Assembly: GCA_017512425.1 (NCBI GenBank)
Contig: JAFWGI010000005.1
Span: 310,001 to 374,000 of the forward strand
Length of the DNA: 64,000 bases
Reading direction: 5' to 3'
DNA from: Hyphomicrobium sp.
Lineage (GTDB): Bacteria; Pseudomonadota; Alphaproteobacteria; Rhizobiales; Hyphomicrobiaceae
Made by a program: the position numbers and the translations under genes. Below are positions 42,999 to 53,346 of this stretch, piece by piece; the stretch's first letter is position 1; each line of letters begins with the position of its first letter. The notes under the pieces were generated by a model. It had not been told where the DNA came from. It worked only from the letters and a program-made list of their open reading frames with translations, and searched no databases.

Positions 42999-44741
42999 AT
43001 GACGGAGATGGAAGCCATCGATACGATCAAGGCCCGCCTCGGGCGGCGGTCGATCGTGCTCGTCGGCCTGATGGGGTGTGGGAAATCGTCGATCGGAAAG
43101 CGGCTCGCTGCGCGCCTCGGACTACCGTTCCTTGATGCGGACGAAGAGATTGAGCGCGCGGCCGCAAAATCGATCAACGAGATTTTCTCCGATCATGGTG
43201 AGCAGCATTTCCGCGATGGCGAACGCCGCGTGATTGCGCGCTTGCTCGAAAACGGTCCGATGATCCTTGCGACGGGCGGAGGTGCGTATATGCATCCCGC
43301 GACACGCGAAAATATTCGCGAGCACGGCATTTCGGTTTGGCTGCGCGCCGATTTGCCCGTGTTGATGCGCCGTGTATCAAAACGCGATACGCGACCGTTG
43401 CTTCGAACCGGCAATCCGGAAGCGACGATGCGCAATCTCATCGAGACGCGGTACCCCGTCTATGCGGAAGCCGATCTGACGGTTGAAAGCCGCGACGAGG
43501 CGCATGAAGTCATCGTCACCGAAATCGTGCATCGCATCCTGTCCATGACGACGCCTCAGGCGGCCCCGAGCGGCGCGCTGAAAGTTGGTTCTCCTGCCAT
43601 GTCCAATGCCACATCCCAAGGTTCTGTCGTCGCCGCGCGCTCCGTCGGCGTCGAACTGGCAAATCGGTCCTACGATGTCTTGATCGGACCGACTTTGCTG
43701 CCCGACGCAGGACGTTTGATCAAAGAGCGGCTCGGCGCGGTCAAATGCGGGATTGTCACGGATGAGAACGTCGCTTCGCATCACCTCGCAACGCTCGAAG
43801 AAAGCCTGAAGGCAGAGGGGATGCTGGCAGGCTCGATTATTCTGAAGCCGGGCGAGGCGACGAAAAGCTTTCGCGAGCTCGCGCCGCTGTGCGAGCGTCT
43901 GTTGGAGCTCGGATTAGAGCGCGGCGATATCGTCGTACCGTTCGGCGGCGGCGTTATCGGTGATTTGGCAGGGTTTGCGGCCGGGATATTGCGGCGCGGC
44001 GTCAGGTTTGTTCAAATCCCGACGTCGCTGTTGGCGCAGGTCGACAGCTCAGTTGGTGGCAAAACCGGCATCAACACGCCGCAAGGCAAAAACCTGATCG
44101 GCGTGTTTCACCAGCCAAATCTCGTCATCGCTGATACCAACGTCCTGGCGACGTTGGCCGCGCGTGAAGTTCGCGCAGGGTATGCCGAAGTCGCAAAATA
44201 CGGTCTGCTCGGCGACGCAAAGTTCTTTGAATGGCTTGAAGCAAACTGGCGCGGTGTCTTCGGCAACAGCGGTCCCGATCTAACGCACGCGATCGAAACG
44301 AGCGTCAAAGCCAAGGCCGCGATCGTGGCGCGCGACGAACACGAAACCGGCGATCGCGCGTTGCTCAATCTGGGACACACGTTCGGCCATGCGCTTGAAG
44401 CCTGGACCGAGTATTCCGATCGTCTGTTGCACGGCGAGGGCGTCGCCATCGGCATGTGCCTCGCATTCCGGCTGTCGGAACATCTCGGATTGTCGCCGAA
44501 GGGCACCGCCGAGCGTGTTACACGGCATTTGAAGGCTGTTGGTCTGCCCGTGCATATCAACGACATACCGGGCGAAAAGGCTGATCCCGATGCTCTGATG
44601 CGTTCGATGGCACAGGACAAGAAAGTGCAGCGCGGACGTTTAACGTTCATCCTCGTGCGCGGCATCGGAGAAGCGTTCGTGACGCGCGACGTCGATCCGG
44701 CTGAGGTGCGCGCGTTCCTCGCACGCGAAATCGGCGCTTAG
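42999..44741 (+). CDS. aroKB: Fused shikimate kinase / 3-dehydroquinate synthase
   Basis: A single open frame of about 580 residues. Residues 17-180 are shikimate kinase: P-loop GLMGCGKSS (Lys29), LDADEEIE, FRDGERRV, GGGAYM and the lid RDTRPLL. After a linker of about 30 residues, 213-580 is 3-dehydroquinate synthase: PFGGGVIGDLAGFAAG, QIPTSLLAQVDSSVGGKTG, GYAEVAKYGLLGD and LGHTFGHALEAW. The two are usually separate adjacent genes; here no stop divides them. An internal ATG at 43599 could start AroB alone. ATG 42909 is an alternative start giving a longer leader. Confidence 0.92.
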   Translation: MTEMEAIDTIKARLGRRSIVLVGLMGCGKSSIGKRLAARLGLPFLDADEEIERAAAKSINEIFSDHGEQHFRDGERRVIARLLENGPMILATGGGAYMHPATRENIREHGISVWLRADLPVLMRRVSKRDTRPLLRTGNPEATMRNLIETRYPVYAEADLTVESRDEAHEVIVTEIVHRILSMTTPQAAPSGALKVGSPAMSNATSQGSVVAARSVGVELANRSYDVLIGPTLLPDAGRLIKERLGAVKCGIVTDENVASHHLATLEESLKAEGMLAGSIILKPGEATKSFRELAPLCERLLELGLERGDIVVPFGGGVIGDLAGFAAGILRRGVRFVQIPTSLLAQVDSSVGGKTGINTPQGKNLIGVFHQPNLVIADTNVLATLAAREVRAGYAEVAKYGLLGDAKFFEWLEANWRGVFGNSGPDLTHAIETSVKAKAAIVARDEHETGDRALLNLGHTFGHALEAWTEYSDRLLHGEGVAIGMCLAFRLSEHLGLSPKGTAERVTRHLKAVGLPVHINDIPGEKADPDALMRSMAQDKKVQRGRLTFILVRGIGEAFVTRDVDPAEVRAFLAREIGA

Positions 44742-44804
44742 TGTCAACGTCCGCTTTATGCTAGACTGTGGCGTCGTAGCAAAGCAGGGCTTTGACTTCA
44801 CCCG

Positions 44805-46112
44805 ATGACGCTTGCCATAGCCGCTAGCCTTTTTGCCATTCTGGTGCTCATTGTGGCATCTGCAATCATCAACGGCAGCGAAACGGCGCTCACGGCTGCG
44901 TCTCGCGCGAGGCTGCACGCGCTCGACGAAGCGGGTAACGCGCGCGCTAAGCTGGTCAATAAATTACTTGCCGCGCCTGAAAAGCTGATTGGCGCGACGC
45001 TTATCGGCAATACGCTCGTGACGGTGCTGGCGGCCGCGATCGCGTCTAATCTCGCCGTCCAATTTTACGGACAGGCCGGTCTCGCATTTGCAACGGCGAT
45101 CATGACGTTTTTGATCGTCGTCTTCGCGGCCGTTCTGTCCAAGTCGATTGCGCTTGCGTACCCCGACCGGCTGGCGCTGATCGTTGCGCCGATGATGGGC
45201 GCGCTGATCACGATCATGGGGCCACTGACCCGGGCCAGCGAGTTCGTCGTCCGGCAAGTCTTGCGTCTCACGCCCGGCAAGGCCGACGACAAGGCAAACA
45301 TTCTTGCAGCCCACGAAGAAATCCGCGGCGCGATCGATCTTCAAACGAAGGAAGGCGCTGTCGCCAAAGTTGACGCGAATATGCTCGGTGGCGTGCTCGA
45401 CCTCCGGGATTTGCAGGTTGCCGACATCATGGTTCACCGCACCAAGATGGAAATGATCTGCGCCGACGATCCGCCCGCAAAAGTGCTCGACGAACTTCTG
45501 AAGTCGCAATACACGCGCGCGCCGGTTTGGCGCGAAGAGACCGAAAATATCGTCGGCGTCTTGCACACGAAGGATCTGTTGACGGCGCTCAGCCGCTCGA
45601 ATTGGGATCCGTCAAAGCTCGATGTCATGAGCTTTGCGACCGAGCCGTGGTTCATTCCCGACACGACGACGCTGAAGGATCAGCTCAACCAGTTCTTAAA
45701 AAAGAAAGCGCAGATGGCGCTGGTGGTTGATGAGTACGGCGAGGTGCAGGGGCTGATCACGCTCGAAGACATCCTGGAGGAGATCGTCGGGCAGATTGCC
45801 GATGAGCACGATACGAACGAGACGTTCGTTCGTCCGCAACCCGACGGCACGGTCAATGTCGATGGCACCGTCGCAATCCGCGATCTCAACCGTCAGATGG
45901 ATTGGGAATTACCCGACGACGAAGCAACGACGATCGCAGGGCTTGTCATTCACGAGGCGCAGACAATCCCAGAGCCCGGCCAGCAATTTACGTTCCACGG
46001 ATACAGGTTCGAAATTCTGCGCAAGTCGCGCAATAAAATTACGGCGTTGCGGATCAAACCGGTGCCGAAGCCCGTTGGTGTTGCTGTCGAACAGCCAACG
46101 CCAGCTGGCTAA
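44805..46112 (+). CDS. CorC/HlyC-family transporter (CNNM, CBS and CorC domains)
   Basis: The 435-residue protein has an N-terminal DUF21/CNNM membrane domain with about four helices (residues 1-175), including NGSETALTAASRARL, then a CBS pair (about 200-330, with DIMVHRTKMEMI and LVVDEYGEVQGLITLEDILEEIVGQI) and a C-terminal CorC_HlyC domain. The family is linked to Mg2+ efflux or homeostasis. It lies 64 bp after aroKB and converges with bolA, 12 bases apart. Confidence 0.93.
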   Translation: MTLAIAASLFAILVLIVASAIINGSETALTAASRARLHALDEAGNARAKLVNKLLAAPEKLIGATLIGNTLVTVLAAAIASNLAVQFYGQAGLAFATAIMTFLIVVFAAVLSKSIALAYPDRLALIVAPMMGALITIMGPLTRASEFVVRQVLRLTPGKADDKANILAAHEEIRGAIDLQTKEGAVAKVDANMLGGVLDLRDLQVADIMVHRTKMEMICADDPPAKVLDELLKSQYTRAPVWREETENIVGVLHTKDLLTALSRSNWDPSKLDVMSFATEPWFIPDTTTLKDQLNQFLKKKAQMALVVDEYGEVQGLITLEDILEEIVGQIADEHDTNETFVRPQPDGTVNVDGTVAIRDLNRQMDWELPDDEATTIAGLVIHEAQTIPEPGQQFTFHGYRFEILRKSRNKITALRIKPVPKPVGVAVEQPTPAG

Positions 46113-46124
46113 CCTTCAAAAATG

Positions 46125-46403
46125 TCAACTTGGCATACGTTCGCCCGGAGCGAACGTCGATAAGGCGAGCGCATGAATGCGGCGTCCGACATCCTCACCT
46201 AAAATGTCGTTGACCATGCGGTGACGGTCGACGCGCGATTTTCCGGCGAATGCTTCGGAGACGATCAGAATACGGAAATGGCTTTCGCCTGTGCCGGGCG
46301 ATGATCTGTGACCGGCGTGCATCTCGGATTCATTGATGATGTCAAGCCGAATAGGCTCCAGCGCGAACATCAATTTTTCTCTAAGCCGGGCTTCAGCGGA
46401 CAT
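46125..46403 (-). CDS. bolA: BolA family protein
   Basis: The 92-residue protein matches BolA: SHFRILIVSEAFAGKSRVDRHRMVNDIL and IHALALSTFAPGE, with the conserved His residues in AGHRS and in the RVDRHR loop. BolA proteins bind [2Fe-2S] clusters together with monothiol glutaredoxins and act in iron signalling and morphology. It is divergent from the J-domain gene, the arrangement usual in Hyphomicrobiales. Confidence 0.92.
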   Translation of the reverse strand: MSAEARLREKLMFALEPIRLDIINESEMHAGHRSSPGTGESHFRILIVSEAFAGKSRVDRHRMVNDILGEDVGRRIHALALSTFAPGERMPS

Positions 46404-46577
46404 CGTTTAGCCTCGCGATTTCCTGATACTGTATGCGTGTGCGTGCGTGCAATGCGGTGTTAAGCCTTCACACGTCACCTACGCAATGGCTATCGAGTTG
46501 CGCCGCTCTGGTTTATAGTCGCCGGCTCGCAGCGACCGGCACTTGCAAGGCGCCGTCTTCCACCGCAGTTTGGTACC

Positions 46578-47201
46578 ATGAAGCTGAATTCAAAATTGTT
46601 CGACAGTATCCGCGTATCAGGAAAAAAGGACGCAACACCGCGCCGCGAGAACGCGCCGCCATGCCAGTGGAAGGGGTGCGATAAGCCCGGCCCGCATCGC
46701 GCGCCGCAGGGCCGTGGCCGCGACGGCATGTTCTACAATTTTTGTATCGATCACGTCCGGCAGTATAACGCTAGCTACAACTACTTCGACGGCATGAGCG
46801 ACGTCGAAGTCGACGAGTTTCGCAAGGATGCGCTAACGGGTCACAGGCCGACGTGGAAAGCCGGCGCCAATGCCTGGGCGCACGGTACGCGTGATGGTGC
46901 TCGCAGCGAAGAAGCCGCACAGCGCGTCGGGCCGCAGGCGACCCGCGGACCCCGCGTTTACCGCTCATCTCGAGCCGCGACGTCACCGGAATACCGGCGT
47001 CAATTGAAGCCGTTGGAGCGCAAATCGCTGCGGACGCTCGACCTCAAGGACGAGGCGACGAAGGATGAGATCAAGACCAAGTTCAAGGAACTGGTCAAAT
47101 TGCATCATCCGGACGCCAACGGCGGGGACAGCCGTTCCGAGGAAAAGTTGCGCGAGATCATCCAAGCCTATAACTATTTGAAGCAGGCTGGATTGGTCTG
47201 A
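46578..47201 (+). CDS. DnaJ-like protein with a C-terminal J domain
   Basis: The 207-residue protein has an N-terminal segment with CQWKGCDKPGPHRAPQG and FCIDHVRQYNASYNYF, which looks like a small metal-binding motif, an Arg-rich middle, and a J domain at the very C terminus (about residues 150-205) with the diagnostic HPD in LVKLHHPDANGG. It should stimulate an Hsp70 partner. It precedes cobS by 84 bp; the pairing is common in Hyphomicrobiales but the link to cobalamin chelatase is unexplained. Confidence 0.9.
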   Translation: MKLNSKLFDSIRVSGKKDATPRRENAPPCQWKGCDKPGPHRAPQGRGRDGMFYNFCIDHVRQYNASYNYFDGMSDVEVDEFRKDALTGHRPTWKAGANAWAHGTRDGARSEEAAQRVGPQATRGPRVYRSSRAATSPEYRRQLKPLERKSLRTLDLKDEATKDEIKTKFKELVKLHHPDANGGDSRSEEKLREIIQAYNYLKQAGLV

Positions 47202-47285
47202 CGGACCGCACAATTCAGCACGCCAACACCGGGTGCGCTTCGCCGTGTCCCGCAACGCGATATCGAATCTGGGACTAAAGATTTC

Positions 47286-48287
47286 ATGCGCACGCAAACG
47301 CCCGCCACGCCCGGCGCGCAAACTCTTATGCCGGATATGACGCTTTCCGTTCGGCAGGTTTTCGGCATCGACAGCGATCTCGAAGTTCCGGCTTATTCGA
47401 AGGCCGACGAGCATGTGCCGGATCTCGATCCGGACTACTTGTTCAATCGCGACGTGACGCTCGCAATTCTGGCGGGCTTCAAACACAACCGCCGCGTCAT
47501 GATCCAGGGCTATCACGGCACGGGTAAGTCGACGCACATCGAACAGGTTGCGGCGCGGCTCAACTGGCCGTGCGTGCGCGTCAACCTCGACAGCCACGTT
47601 TCGCGTATCGATCTGGTCGGCAAAGACGCGATCGTGCTGAAAGACGGCAAGCAGGTCACCGAGTTCAAGGAAGGCATTCTGCCGTGGGCGCTGCAGAACA
47701 ACGTTGCGCTTGTATTCGACGAGTACGACGCCGGCCGCCCGGACGTGATGTTCGTCATTCAGCGTGTTCTCGAAGTGTCAGGTAAACTGACGCTGCTCGA
47801 TCAATCGAAGGTTATCCGTCCGCATTCGGCGTTTCGTCTGTTCGCGACGACCAACACGATCGGTCTCGGTGATACTTCGGGCCTCTATCACGGCACGCAG
47901 CAGATCAACCAGGGCCAGATGGACCGTTGGTCGATCGTCGCGACGCTCAACTATCTCCCGCACGACGACGAAGCCAAGATCGTGCTGTCGAAGGTCAAGG
48001 CCTTCAACAAGACCGACGCTAAGCGCAAGCAGGTGTCGCATATGGTCCGCGTCGCCGATCTGACGCGCTCGGCGTTTATCAATGGCGATCTCTCGACCGT
48101 GATGAGTCCGCGTACGGTGATGACGTGGGCCGAGAACGCGGAAATCTTCGGCGATATCGGCTTTGCTTTCCGCGTGACGTTCCTGAACAAGTGCGACGAA
48201 CTCGAGAAGCCGTTGGTTGCGGAGTTTTATCAGCGCTGCTTCAGCGAAGAACTGCCGGAGAGCACGGCTAACGTCGCACTGAGCTGA
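47286..48287 (+). CDS. cobS: Aerobic cobaltochelatase subunit CobS (AAA+)
   Basis: The 333-residue MoxR-type AAA+ ATPase has Walker [10 protein letters not shown] (Lys81), the Walker [14 protein letters not shown] and [19 protein letters not shown]. With CobT and CobN it inserts cobalt into hydrogenobyrinic acid a,c-diamide in aerobic B12 synthesis. CobN is not in this window. I saw no cobalamin riboswitch in the 84 bases upstream. Confidence 0.96.
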   Translation: MRTQTPATPGAQTLMPDMTLSVRQVFGIDSDLEVPAYSKADEHVPDLDPDYLFNRDVTLAILAGFKHNRRVMIQGYHGTGKSTHIEQVAARLNWPCVRVNLDSHVSRIDLVGKDAIVLKDGKQVTEFKEGILPWALQNNVALVFDEYDAGRPDVMFVIQRVLEVSGKLTLLDQSKVIRPHSAFRLFATTNTIGLGDTSGLYHGTQQINQGQMDRWSIVATLNYLPHDDEAKIVLSKVKAFNKTDAKRKQVSHMVRVADLTRSAFINGDLSTVMSPRTVMTWAENAEIFGDIGFAFRVTFLNKCDELEKPLVAEFYQRCFSEELPESTANVALS

Positions 48288-48353
48288 ACTCGGCCGCATA
48301 GTGAAATTTTTGCCGTCAGAATTCTACGCTGATCGCATTGAGGAAACGCTGCC

Positions 48354-48716
48354 ATGACCAACCAGACTTTGCTGCTTGCCCGTCTGCTTCTGGCAGCGCT
48401 TTTCATTATTGCGGGCTTCGGCAAATTCACCGGCATTGGGGGCTTCGCTGGCATGCTCGCGGGCAAGGGCTTTCCGGCGCCGTTGATCATGGCCTACGCG
48501 GTCGCAGCGCTTGAACTGCTCGGCGGTCTCGCCATTGCAGCGGGTGTGCTTACGCGGCCAGTTAGCTTGGCGCTCGCCGCGTTCTGCGTCGCGACCGCTT
48601 TCATCGGCCACATGGGCGACTCGACGGCAATGCTGAAGAATTTCGCACTCGCAGGCGGCTTCCTCGCGCTCTATGCGGCCGGCCCGGGCTCGCTCGCGGT
48701 CCAGCGCGATAGCTGA
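48354..48716 (+). CDS. DoxX family membrane protein
   Basis: The 120-residue protein has four hydrophobic helices and the DoxX pattern [21 protein letters not shown] at the start and [18 protein letters not shown] in the middle. DoxX relatives act with sulfur or quinone redox chains or in oxidative stress; the role of this one is unknown. It sits between cobS and cobT, ten bases before the cobT start, and appears to be part of the same operon. Confidence 0.88.
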   Translation: MTNQTLLLARLLLAALFIIAGFGKFTGIGGFAGMLAGKGFPAPLIMAYAVAALELLGGLAIAAGVLTRPVSLALAAFCVATAFIGHMGDSTAMLKNFALAGGFLALYAAGPGSLAVQRDS

Positions 48717-48726
48717 GTATACAATC

Positions 48727-50613
48727 GTGGCGTTGCCTCCGAACAAGCGCAAGGAAGCGCCGAGCGAACCGCTAAAGCGTGTTCTCGCGCCGGCAATGCG
48801 CGCGATTTCGGGAGAGGCGGAGCTGGACGTCAGTTACGGCGCGCTGCGTCCTGAGGTGACAGGCAATTCGGCGCAACTGACCGAACCGCCGCGCGCGCCA
48901 AGCGCAAAGGATATCGCCGTTTTGCGCGGGTGGGCGGATAGTCTCGCTCTTAACGTCGGATGTCACGACGCCAAAATCCATCGCCGCCTCGCGCCGCCAC
49001 CCGGACCGGCACGCGCCGTCTTCGAGGCAGCTGAAAATGCCCGCGTCGAAGCGCTGGGCGCCATTCGCATGCCGGGCATGGCGAAGAACATCACGGCCAA
49101 GATCGAGGACTATTACGGGCACGGCCGCTTCAAGCACGTCAAAGATCGGGCCGAAGCCCCGCTCGAAGAAGCGATGAACTTGCTTGTGCGCGAGCGTCTT
49201 ACCGGTCTGGCGCCGCCGGACTCGTGCAAGGGGCTTATCGACGTCTGGCGGCCGATCATCGAGTCGCGCGGCTCCAAACTTTTGAAGCGCCTGGAAACCA
49301 TGTCGGACAACCAGGAGCAATTCGCGCGGCAGATCCGCGATCTCCTGAAAATTCTCCACATGGCCGACGATCTCGATCGTCAGGAACCCGATCGCAGCGA
49401 AGACGAAAGCGAAGAGAACGTTGGTGAAGGCGGCGCTGACGAGAGCGAACAGCCGCAAGACGAAGGCTCGGATGGTCAGGACAAGCCGGAAGACGAGCAG
49501 CAATCGGATGGCGAACTCTCCGACACCGAAGAGATGACGGACGCCGGCGAAGTCGACGAAAGCGATATGGACGACAGCGCGATCGATGAAGACGATGCGC
49601 CGTCGCCTTGGCGGCCAAACACCAACGTTCTCGAAAATCCGGAAGCATTCGGCTACAAAGTTTTTTCGCGCGCCTACGACGAGGAAGTCGCAGCCGAAGA
49701 CTTGTCGTCGTCTGAAGAACTGGAACGGTTGCGCGCGTTCCTCGACAAGGAGTTGAAGCAGCTCGCCGCTGTCGTGTCACGGCTCGCAAACAAGCTGCAG
49801 CGCAAACTTTTGGCGCAACAGAATCGCGGATGGGATTTCGATCTCGATGAAGGCGTGCTCGATGCGGCGCGACTGACGCGCATCATCACCGACCCGATGC
49901 GCGCGCTGTCCTTCAAGCGCGAGCGCGATACAAATTTCCGCGACACGGTCGTGACGCTGCTGCTCGACAATTCAGGCTCGATGCGCGGCCGGCCCATCAT
50001 GGTCGCTGCGTGCTGCGCAGATATCCTTGCGCGCACGCTTGAGCGCTGCGGCGTCAAGGTCGAAATCCTCGGCTTCACGACGAAGGCTTGGAAGGGCGGG
50101 CAATCGCGCGAGGAATGGCTTGCAGCGGGTAAACCGCCCGGTCCCGGACGGCTCAACGACCTCCGTCATATTGTTTACAAGAAAGCCGATGCACCTATGC
50201 GGCGGTCGAAGAATGCGCTGGCGTTAATGATGCGGGAAGGCTTGCTCAAAGAAAATATCGATGGCGAGGCGCTGGCTTGGGCGCACGCGCGCATCGTCAA
50301 TCGCCCGGAGCAGCGCCGCATTCTCATGATGATTTCGGATGGTGCGCCGGTGGATGACTCAACACTGTCCGTGAATTCCGGACACTATCTCGAACAGCAT
50401 TTGCGCCAGGTCATCCATGAGATCGAGACGAAGTCGCCGGTCGAACTGATCGCCATTGGCATCGGTCATGATGTGACGCGATATTATCGCCGCGCTGTCA
50501 CGATCACGGACGCGTCAGAGCTTGCGGGTGCGATCACAGAACAGCTCGTCGAGCTGTTTGAGGAAAAGGCAGAAGTGCCGGCACGGCGTCCCAGCAGCGG
50601 CCGCGTGCACTAA
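48727..50613 (+). CDS. cobT: Aerobic cobaltochelatase subunit CobT
   Basis: About 628 residues from GTG 48727 ([11 protein letters not shown]). The N-terminal helical domain is followed by a very acidic stretch (about residues 220-300, many Glu/Asp/Ser) and a C-terminal VWA domain with the metal site [11 protein letters not shown] and SDGAPVDDS. CobT forms a ring with CobS that drives cobalt insertion by CobN. The start is chosen because the sequence then matches other CobT N termini; the frame extends into doxX. Its stop overlaps the next gene start (TAATG). Confidence 0.94.
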   Translation: MALPPNKRKEAPSEPLKRVLAPAMRAISGEAELDVSYGALRPEVTGNSAQLTEPPRAPSAKDIAVLRGWADSLALNVGCHDAKIHRRLAPPPGPARAVFEAAENARVEALGAIRMPGMAKNITAKIEDYYGHGRFKHVKDRAEAPLEEAMNLLVRERLTGLAPPDSCKGLIDVWRPIIESRGSKLLKRLETMSDNQEQFARQIRDLLKILHMADDLDRQEPDRSEDESEENVGEGGADESEQPQDEGSDGQDKPEDEQQSDGELSDTEEMTDAGEVDESDMDDSAIDEDDAPSPWRPNTNVLENPEAFGYKVFSRAYDEEVAAEDLSSSEELERLRAFLDKELKQLAAVVSRLANKLQRKLLAQQNRGWDFDLDEGVLDAARLTRIITDPMRALSFKRERDTNFRDTVVTLLLDNSGSMRGRPIMVAACCADILARTLERCGVKVEILGFTTKAWKGGQSREEWLAAGKPPGPGRLNDLRHIVYKKADAPMRRSKNALALMMREGLLKENIDGEALAWAHARIVNRPEQRRILMMISDGAPVDDSTLSVNSGHYLEQHLRQVIHEIETKSPVELIAIGIGHDVTRYYRRAVTITDASELAGAITEQLVELFEEKAEVPARRPSSGRVH

Positions 50614-51689
50614 TGACCTCCTTGCGATCGCACATCGCTGCGATTGCTTTGTGCCTCACGATGGCTGGCGCAACCGCGAGCGCGGTATGCGCTGACGCGA
50701 AGCCTGATCCACGGGCATTGGCACCAACGAATATTATTGTCGATGCGCATCCGCTCGGCTCTTTTCATCGCGCGCGCCACGACCAAACCCAATTCGGTCA
50801 TCTCGAATTTCTGGGTGGTCTTGTTCTCTCGTCACCGGACTCGAAGTATTTTGGCGGCTGGTCAGGGTTGGCGATGGATGCCAACGGCCGGGATTTTGCG
50901 GCTGTGTCCGACAGTGGCGTTTGGCTGGTTGCAACGCTTGACCGGAACGGCAATGCGCCGTCGGCCGTCAAGAATGCGCGGCTTGGGCCGCTGCTTGGCC
51001 TTGACGGGCTTCCTCTGAAACGCAGCCGTGACCGCGATGCCGAAGCCGTCGCTTTGCTCAGCGGTTCAGCGCGCAACGGCAGCGTTCTTATCGCCTTCGA
51101 GCAGAACAGCCGGCTTGCGCGGCACGAGATCAGCGGCGGAGAATTTTCGCGCGCGCTCGCGCTCATGGAGAAGCCGCGCGGCAGTACGAATATGCGTCGT
51201 AACAATGGTTTCGAAGCCATGACTGTCATGGCCGGTGGACCGCATAAGGGTCAAGCCGTCGCCATCTCGGAGCGGCTGTACGATGCCTGGCGCAATCACA
51301 CTGGTTGGATCTGGACGCCTCGTGCCGTTGAGCCGTTCAATATCACCAACATCGGCGACTTTGATGTCACCGATATCGCGAGCCTTGATGACGGCACGCT
51401 GTTTGTTTTGGAGCGCCGTTTCAGGTGGATCGAAGGCGTTAAAATGCGCATTCGACGGATTGCAGCGGATGATCTGCAGCCCGGCCGAACGATTGCCGGC
51501 GAGACGCTGTTCGAAGCCGACGGCGACTACGAAATCGATAACATGGAAGGCATCGCCGCGACACGTGGCGCAAACGGGCAGATCATTCTGACCGTGCTGT
51601 CGGATGATAATTTCAATCACACCTTGCAGCGGACACTGCTTCTGCAGTTCGCCGTCAGCGACGTTACGGCAGCAAAAACCCGGCCGTAG
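50613..51689 (+). CDS. Secreted phytase-like esterase domain protein
   Basis: The 358-residue product has a signal peptide ending near ASAVCA-DA. The rest matches the esterase-like activity of phytase family, a beta-propeller: LEFLGGLVLSSPDSKYFGGWSGLAMD, AAVSDSGVWL, RDRDAEAVALLSG, NNGFEAMTVM and DNMEGIAATRG. The substrate is unknown. Its ATG overlaps the stop of cobT by one base, so it is coupled to the cobalamin genes, although no functional link is obvious. Confidence 0.85.
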   Translation: MTSLRSHIAAIALCLTMAGATASAVCADAKPDPRALAPTNIIVDAHPLGSFHRARHDQTQFGHLEFLGGLVLSSPDSKYFGGWSGLAMDANGRDFAAVSDSGVWLVATLDRNGNAPSAVKNARLGPLLGLDGLPLKRSRDRDAEAVALLSGSARNGSVLIAFEQNSRLARHEISGGEFSRALALMEKPRGSTNMRRNNGFEAMTVMAGGPHKGQAVAISERLYDAWRNHTGWIWTPRAVEPFNITNIGDFDVTDIASLDDGTLFVLERRFRWIEGVKMRIRRIAADDLQPGRTIAGETLFEADGDYEIDNMEGIAATRGANGQIILTVLSDDNFNHTLQRTLLLQFAVSDVTAAKTRP

Positions 51690-51707
51690 CGCATCGCTCC
51701 AGCCGGG
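51674..51707 (-). terminator. Terminator downstream of rpmB
   Basis: On the minus strand, CCCGGC and GCCGGG form a six-base stem around a 17-base loop that itself can pair AGCG with CGCT, followed by TTTTTGC. It lies 33 bases past the rpmB stop and overlaps the last codons of the convergent phytase-like gene. On the plus strand the run after the stem is AAAATT, so it is weaker there. Confidence 0.5.
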
Positions 51708-51739
51708 CTAAAATTGCAAATTCTAAATTCGCGGACGAC

Positions 51740-52036
51740 TTAAGCGGCCTTCGGAGCCGCCTGCGCCTTCAGGATTTCGCGCTTCAACTTCAGGCAGTCT
51801 GCCGAAAGCTGATCGTTCTTTGCCTTGACCAAATACGCATCGAGGCCGCCGCGGTGCTCAACCGTCTTCAGCGCGCGTGCCGATACACGCAGGCGAACCT
51901 TCTTGCCGAGCACGTCGCTCATCAAGGTGACGTTGCACAGGTTCGGGCGGAACTTGCGCTTCGTTTTGTTTTCTGCGTGGCTCTTGCGCTGTCCCGACAG
52001 CGGCAACGTGCCCATGAGATCGCAACGCCTCGTCAT
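51740..52036 (-). CDS. rpmB: 50S ribosomal protein L28
   Basis: The 98-residue protein is full length for alphaproteobacterial L28: [27 protein letters not shown] style start, then [38 protein letters not shown]. It is part of the large ribosomal subunit. A GGAGAC-type ribosome binding site precedes the ATG. It is transcribed alone, divergent from the DUF3108 gene. Confidence 0.97.
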   Translation of the reverse strand: MTRRCDLMGTLPLSGQRKSHAENKTKRKFRPNLCNVTLMSDVLGKKVRLRVSARALKTVEHRGGLDAYLVKAKNDQLSADCLKLKREILKAQAAPKAA

Positions 52037-52351
52037 AACTGTCTCCTTCGCCGCCGCGCGCCTCTGACAGCGCCGGGGTCAACCGCTTCAACGGTTTTGC
52101 TAAAAAAATGTGCCCCGGAGGCGTCGGCCAGCGGGGTCTTGCCTTGCGTATAATAGAGGTCGCTTGAGGCCGTCAAGCGCTAGTCCCGCCGCAGACGGCA
52201 AAGCACTGACAATTCACGTATAGTCGCGGCAAAACGGTGCGCATGGCCCGTGATTGCCTCACGTCAGCTTTTTAATCGGAGCCGCATAATCGACGCAAAC
52301 CCGGTTTACTCAGAAAAACTTCAGTTCAGGTGGACGGGTTGGCATTTAATT

Positions 52352-53203
52352 ATGATTTTTCAGTCGTTTAAGGCGTTCTGTCGCCGGCTCGCGGCCGGGA
52401 TCGTCGTGGCCGGCGCACTGGCGCCGGTGCCGTCTCACGCTGCCGATACATCTTGGCCGGCGAGCGTTGCGGCCAAGTACAAGCTTTATTTTGGCGGGTT
52501 CGAGGTCGGAAGCTATCGCTTTAAGTCGACATCGAATGGCGAAACTTACGAAACGACTGGAAGCGCCGACGTCTCGGCGCTCTTCGGTGCCTTCAAATGG
52601 AAGGGCGGCATCGAAAGCAGCGGGACGCTCGGGCCGAAAGCACCGGCGCCGTCAGCATATAAGCTGTCTTTCAAGACGAAATCGAAGTCAGGTTCGGTCA
52701 CGCTCGGTTTCGACAAAACAGGTGTCAAAACAGTTGCGCTTGAACCCTCCAAGCCGCCGCATCCCGATGCGGTGCCGGTCAAGCCGGAGCATTTGAAATC
52801 GGTCTTCGATCCAATGTCGTCTATCCTGGCGATGACGCACGCAAGCGGCGGGAATCCGTGCGACCGTACGATTCCGATCTTTGACGGAAAAGTGCGGTTC
52901 AATCTGGTGATGTCGGCGAAGGGCGAACAGAACATCAAGGAAGAAAAACCGAGCGGTCAGCCAAAGGCGCTCAAGGTCTGCAAGGTGAAATACGTTCCCG
53001 TCGCCGGTCATAAGCCGAAAGATTTCGCCAAGCCGTGGGTCGACTACGACAGTATGGAAATAACACTTCGCCCAATTCCGTCGGCGAACGTCTATGTGCC
53101 GTACACCGTGACGATCCCGACGACGATCGGCTCTGCCGTGATGTCCGCAGAGAGCGTCAATATCACGTCGTCTGATCATACCCAGATTGCGCTGACCCAG
53201 TAA
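52352..53203 (+). CDS. Exported DUF3108 protein
   Basis: About 283 residues from MIFQSFKAF, which gives a clean signal peptide ending PSHA-AD; a GTG at 52250 would add 34 residues before it. The mature part has the DUF3108 pattern: YKLYFGGFEVGSYRFKST, SLFGAFKWKGGIESSG-like and FDPMSSILAM. The family is periplasmic, related to lipocalin-like beta barrels, and of unknown function. It is followed 143 bp on by the helicase gene, an order kept in Hyphomicrobiales. Confidence 0.85.
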   Translation: MIFQSFKAFCRRLAAGIVVAGALAPVPSHAADTSWPASVAAKYKLYFGGFEVGSYRFKSTSNGETYETTGSADVSALFGAFKWKGGIESSGTLGPKAPAPSAYKLSFKTKSKSGSVTLGFDKTGVKTVALEPSKPPHPDAVPVKPEHLKSVFDPMSSILAMTHASGGNPCDRTIPIFDGKVRFNLVMSAKGEQNIKEEKPSGQPKALKVCKVKYVPVAGHKPKDFAKPWVDYDSMEITLRPIPSANVYVPYTVTIPTTIGSAVMSAESVNITSSDHTQIALTQ

Positions 53204-53346
53204 AACGCGCTTGCCCCCTTAGTGGCTGCGCTTCAGTAGCCAGCATGCATCAATTCTAAACTGGAATGGGCCGGCAATAAGCCCTTGATCTCACGCCCGG
53301 CCTCTGCAATGCCAAGGTCCGAGCCAGAGTTAGAGGGCAGTACCGC

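Noticed and set aside
47202..47285. Cobalamin riboswitch before cobS
   Set aside because: The gap is only 84 bases and shows no B12 box or matching fold.
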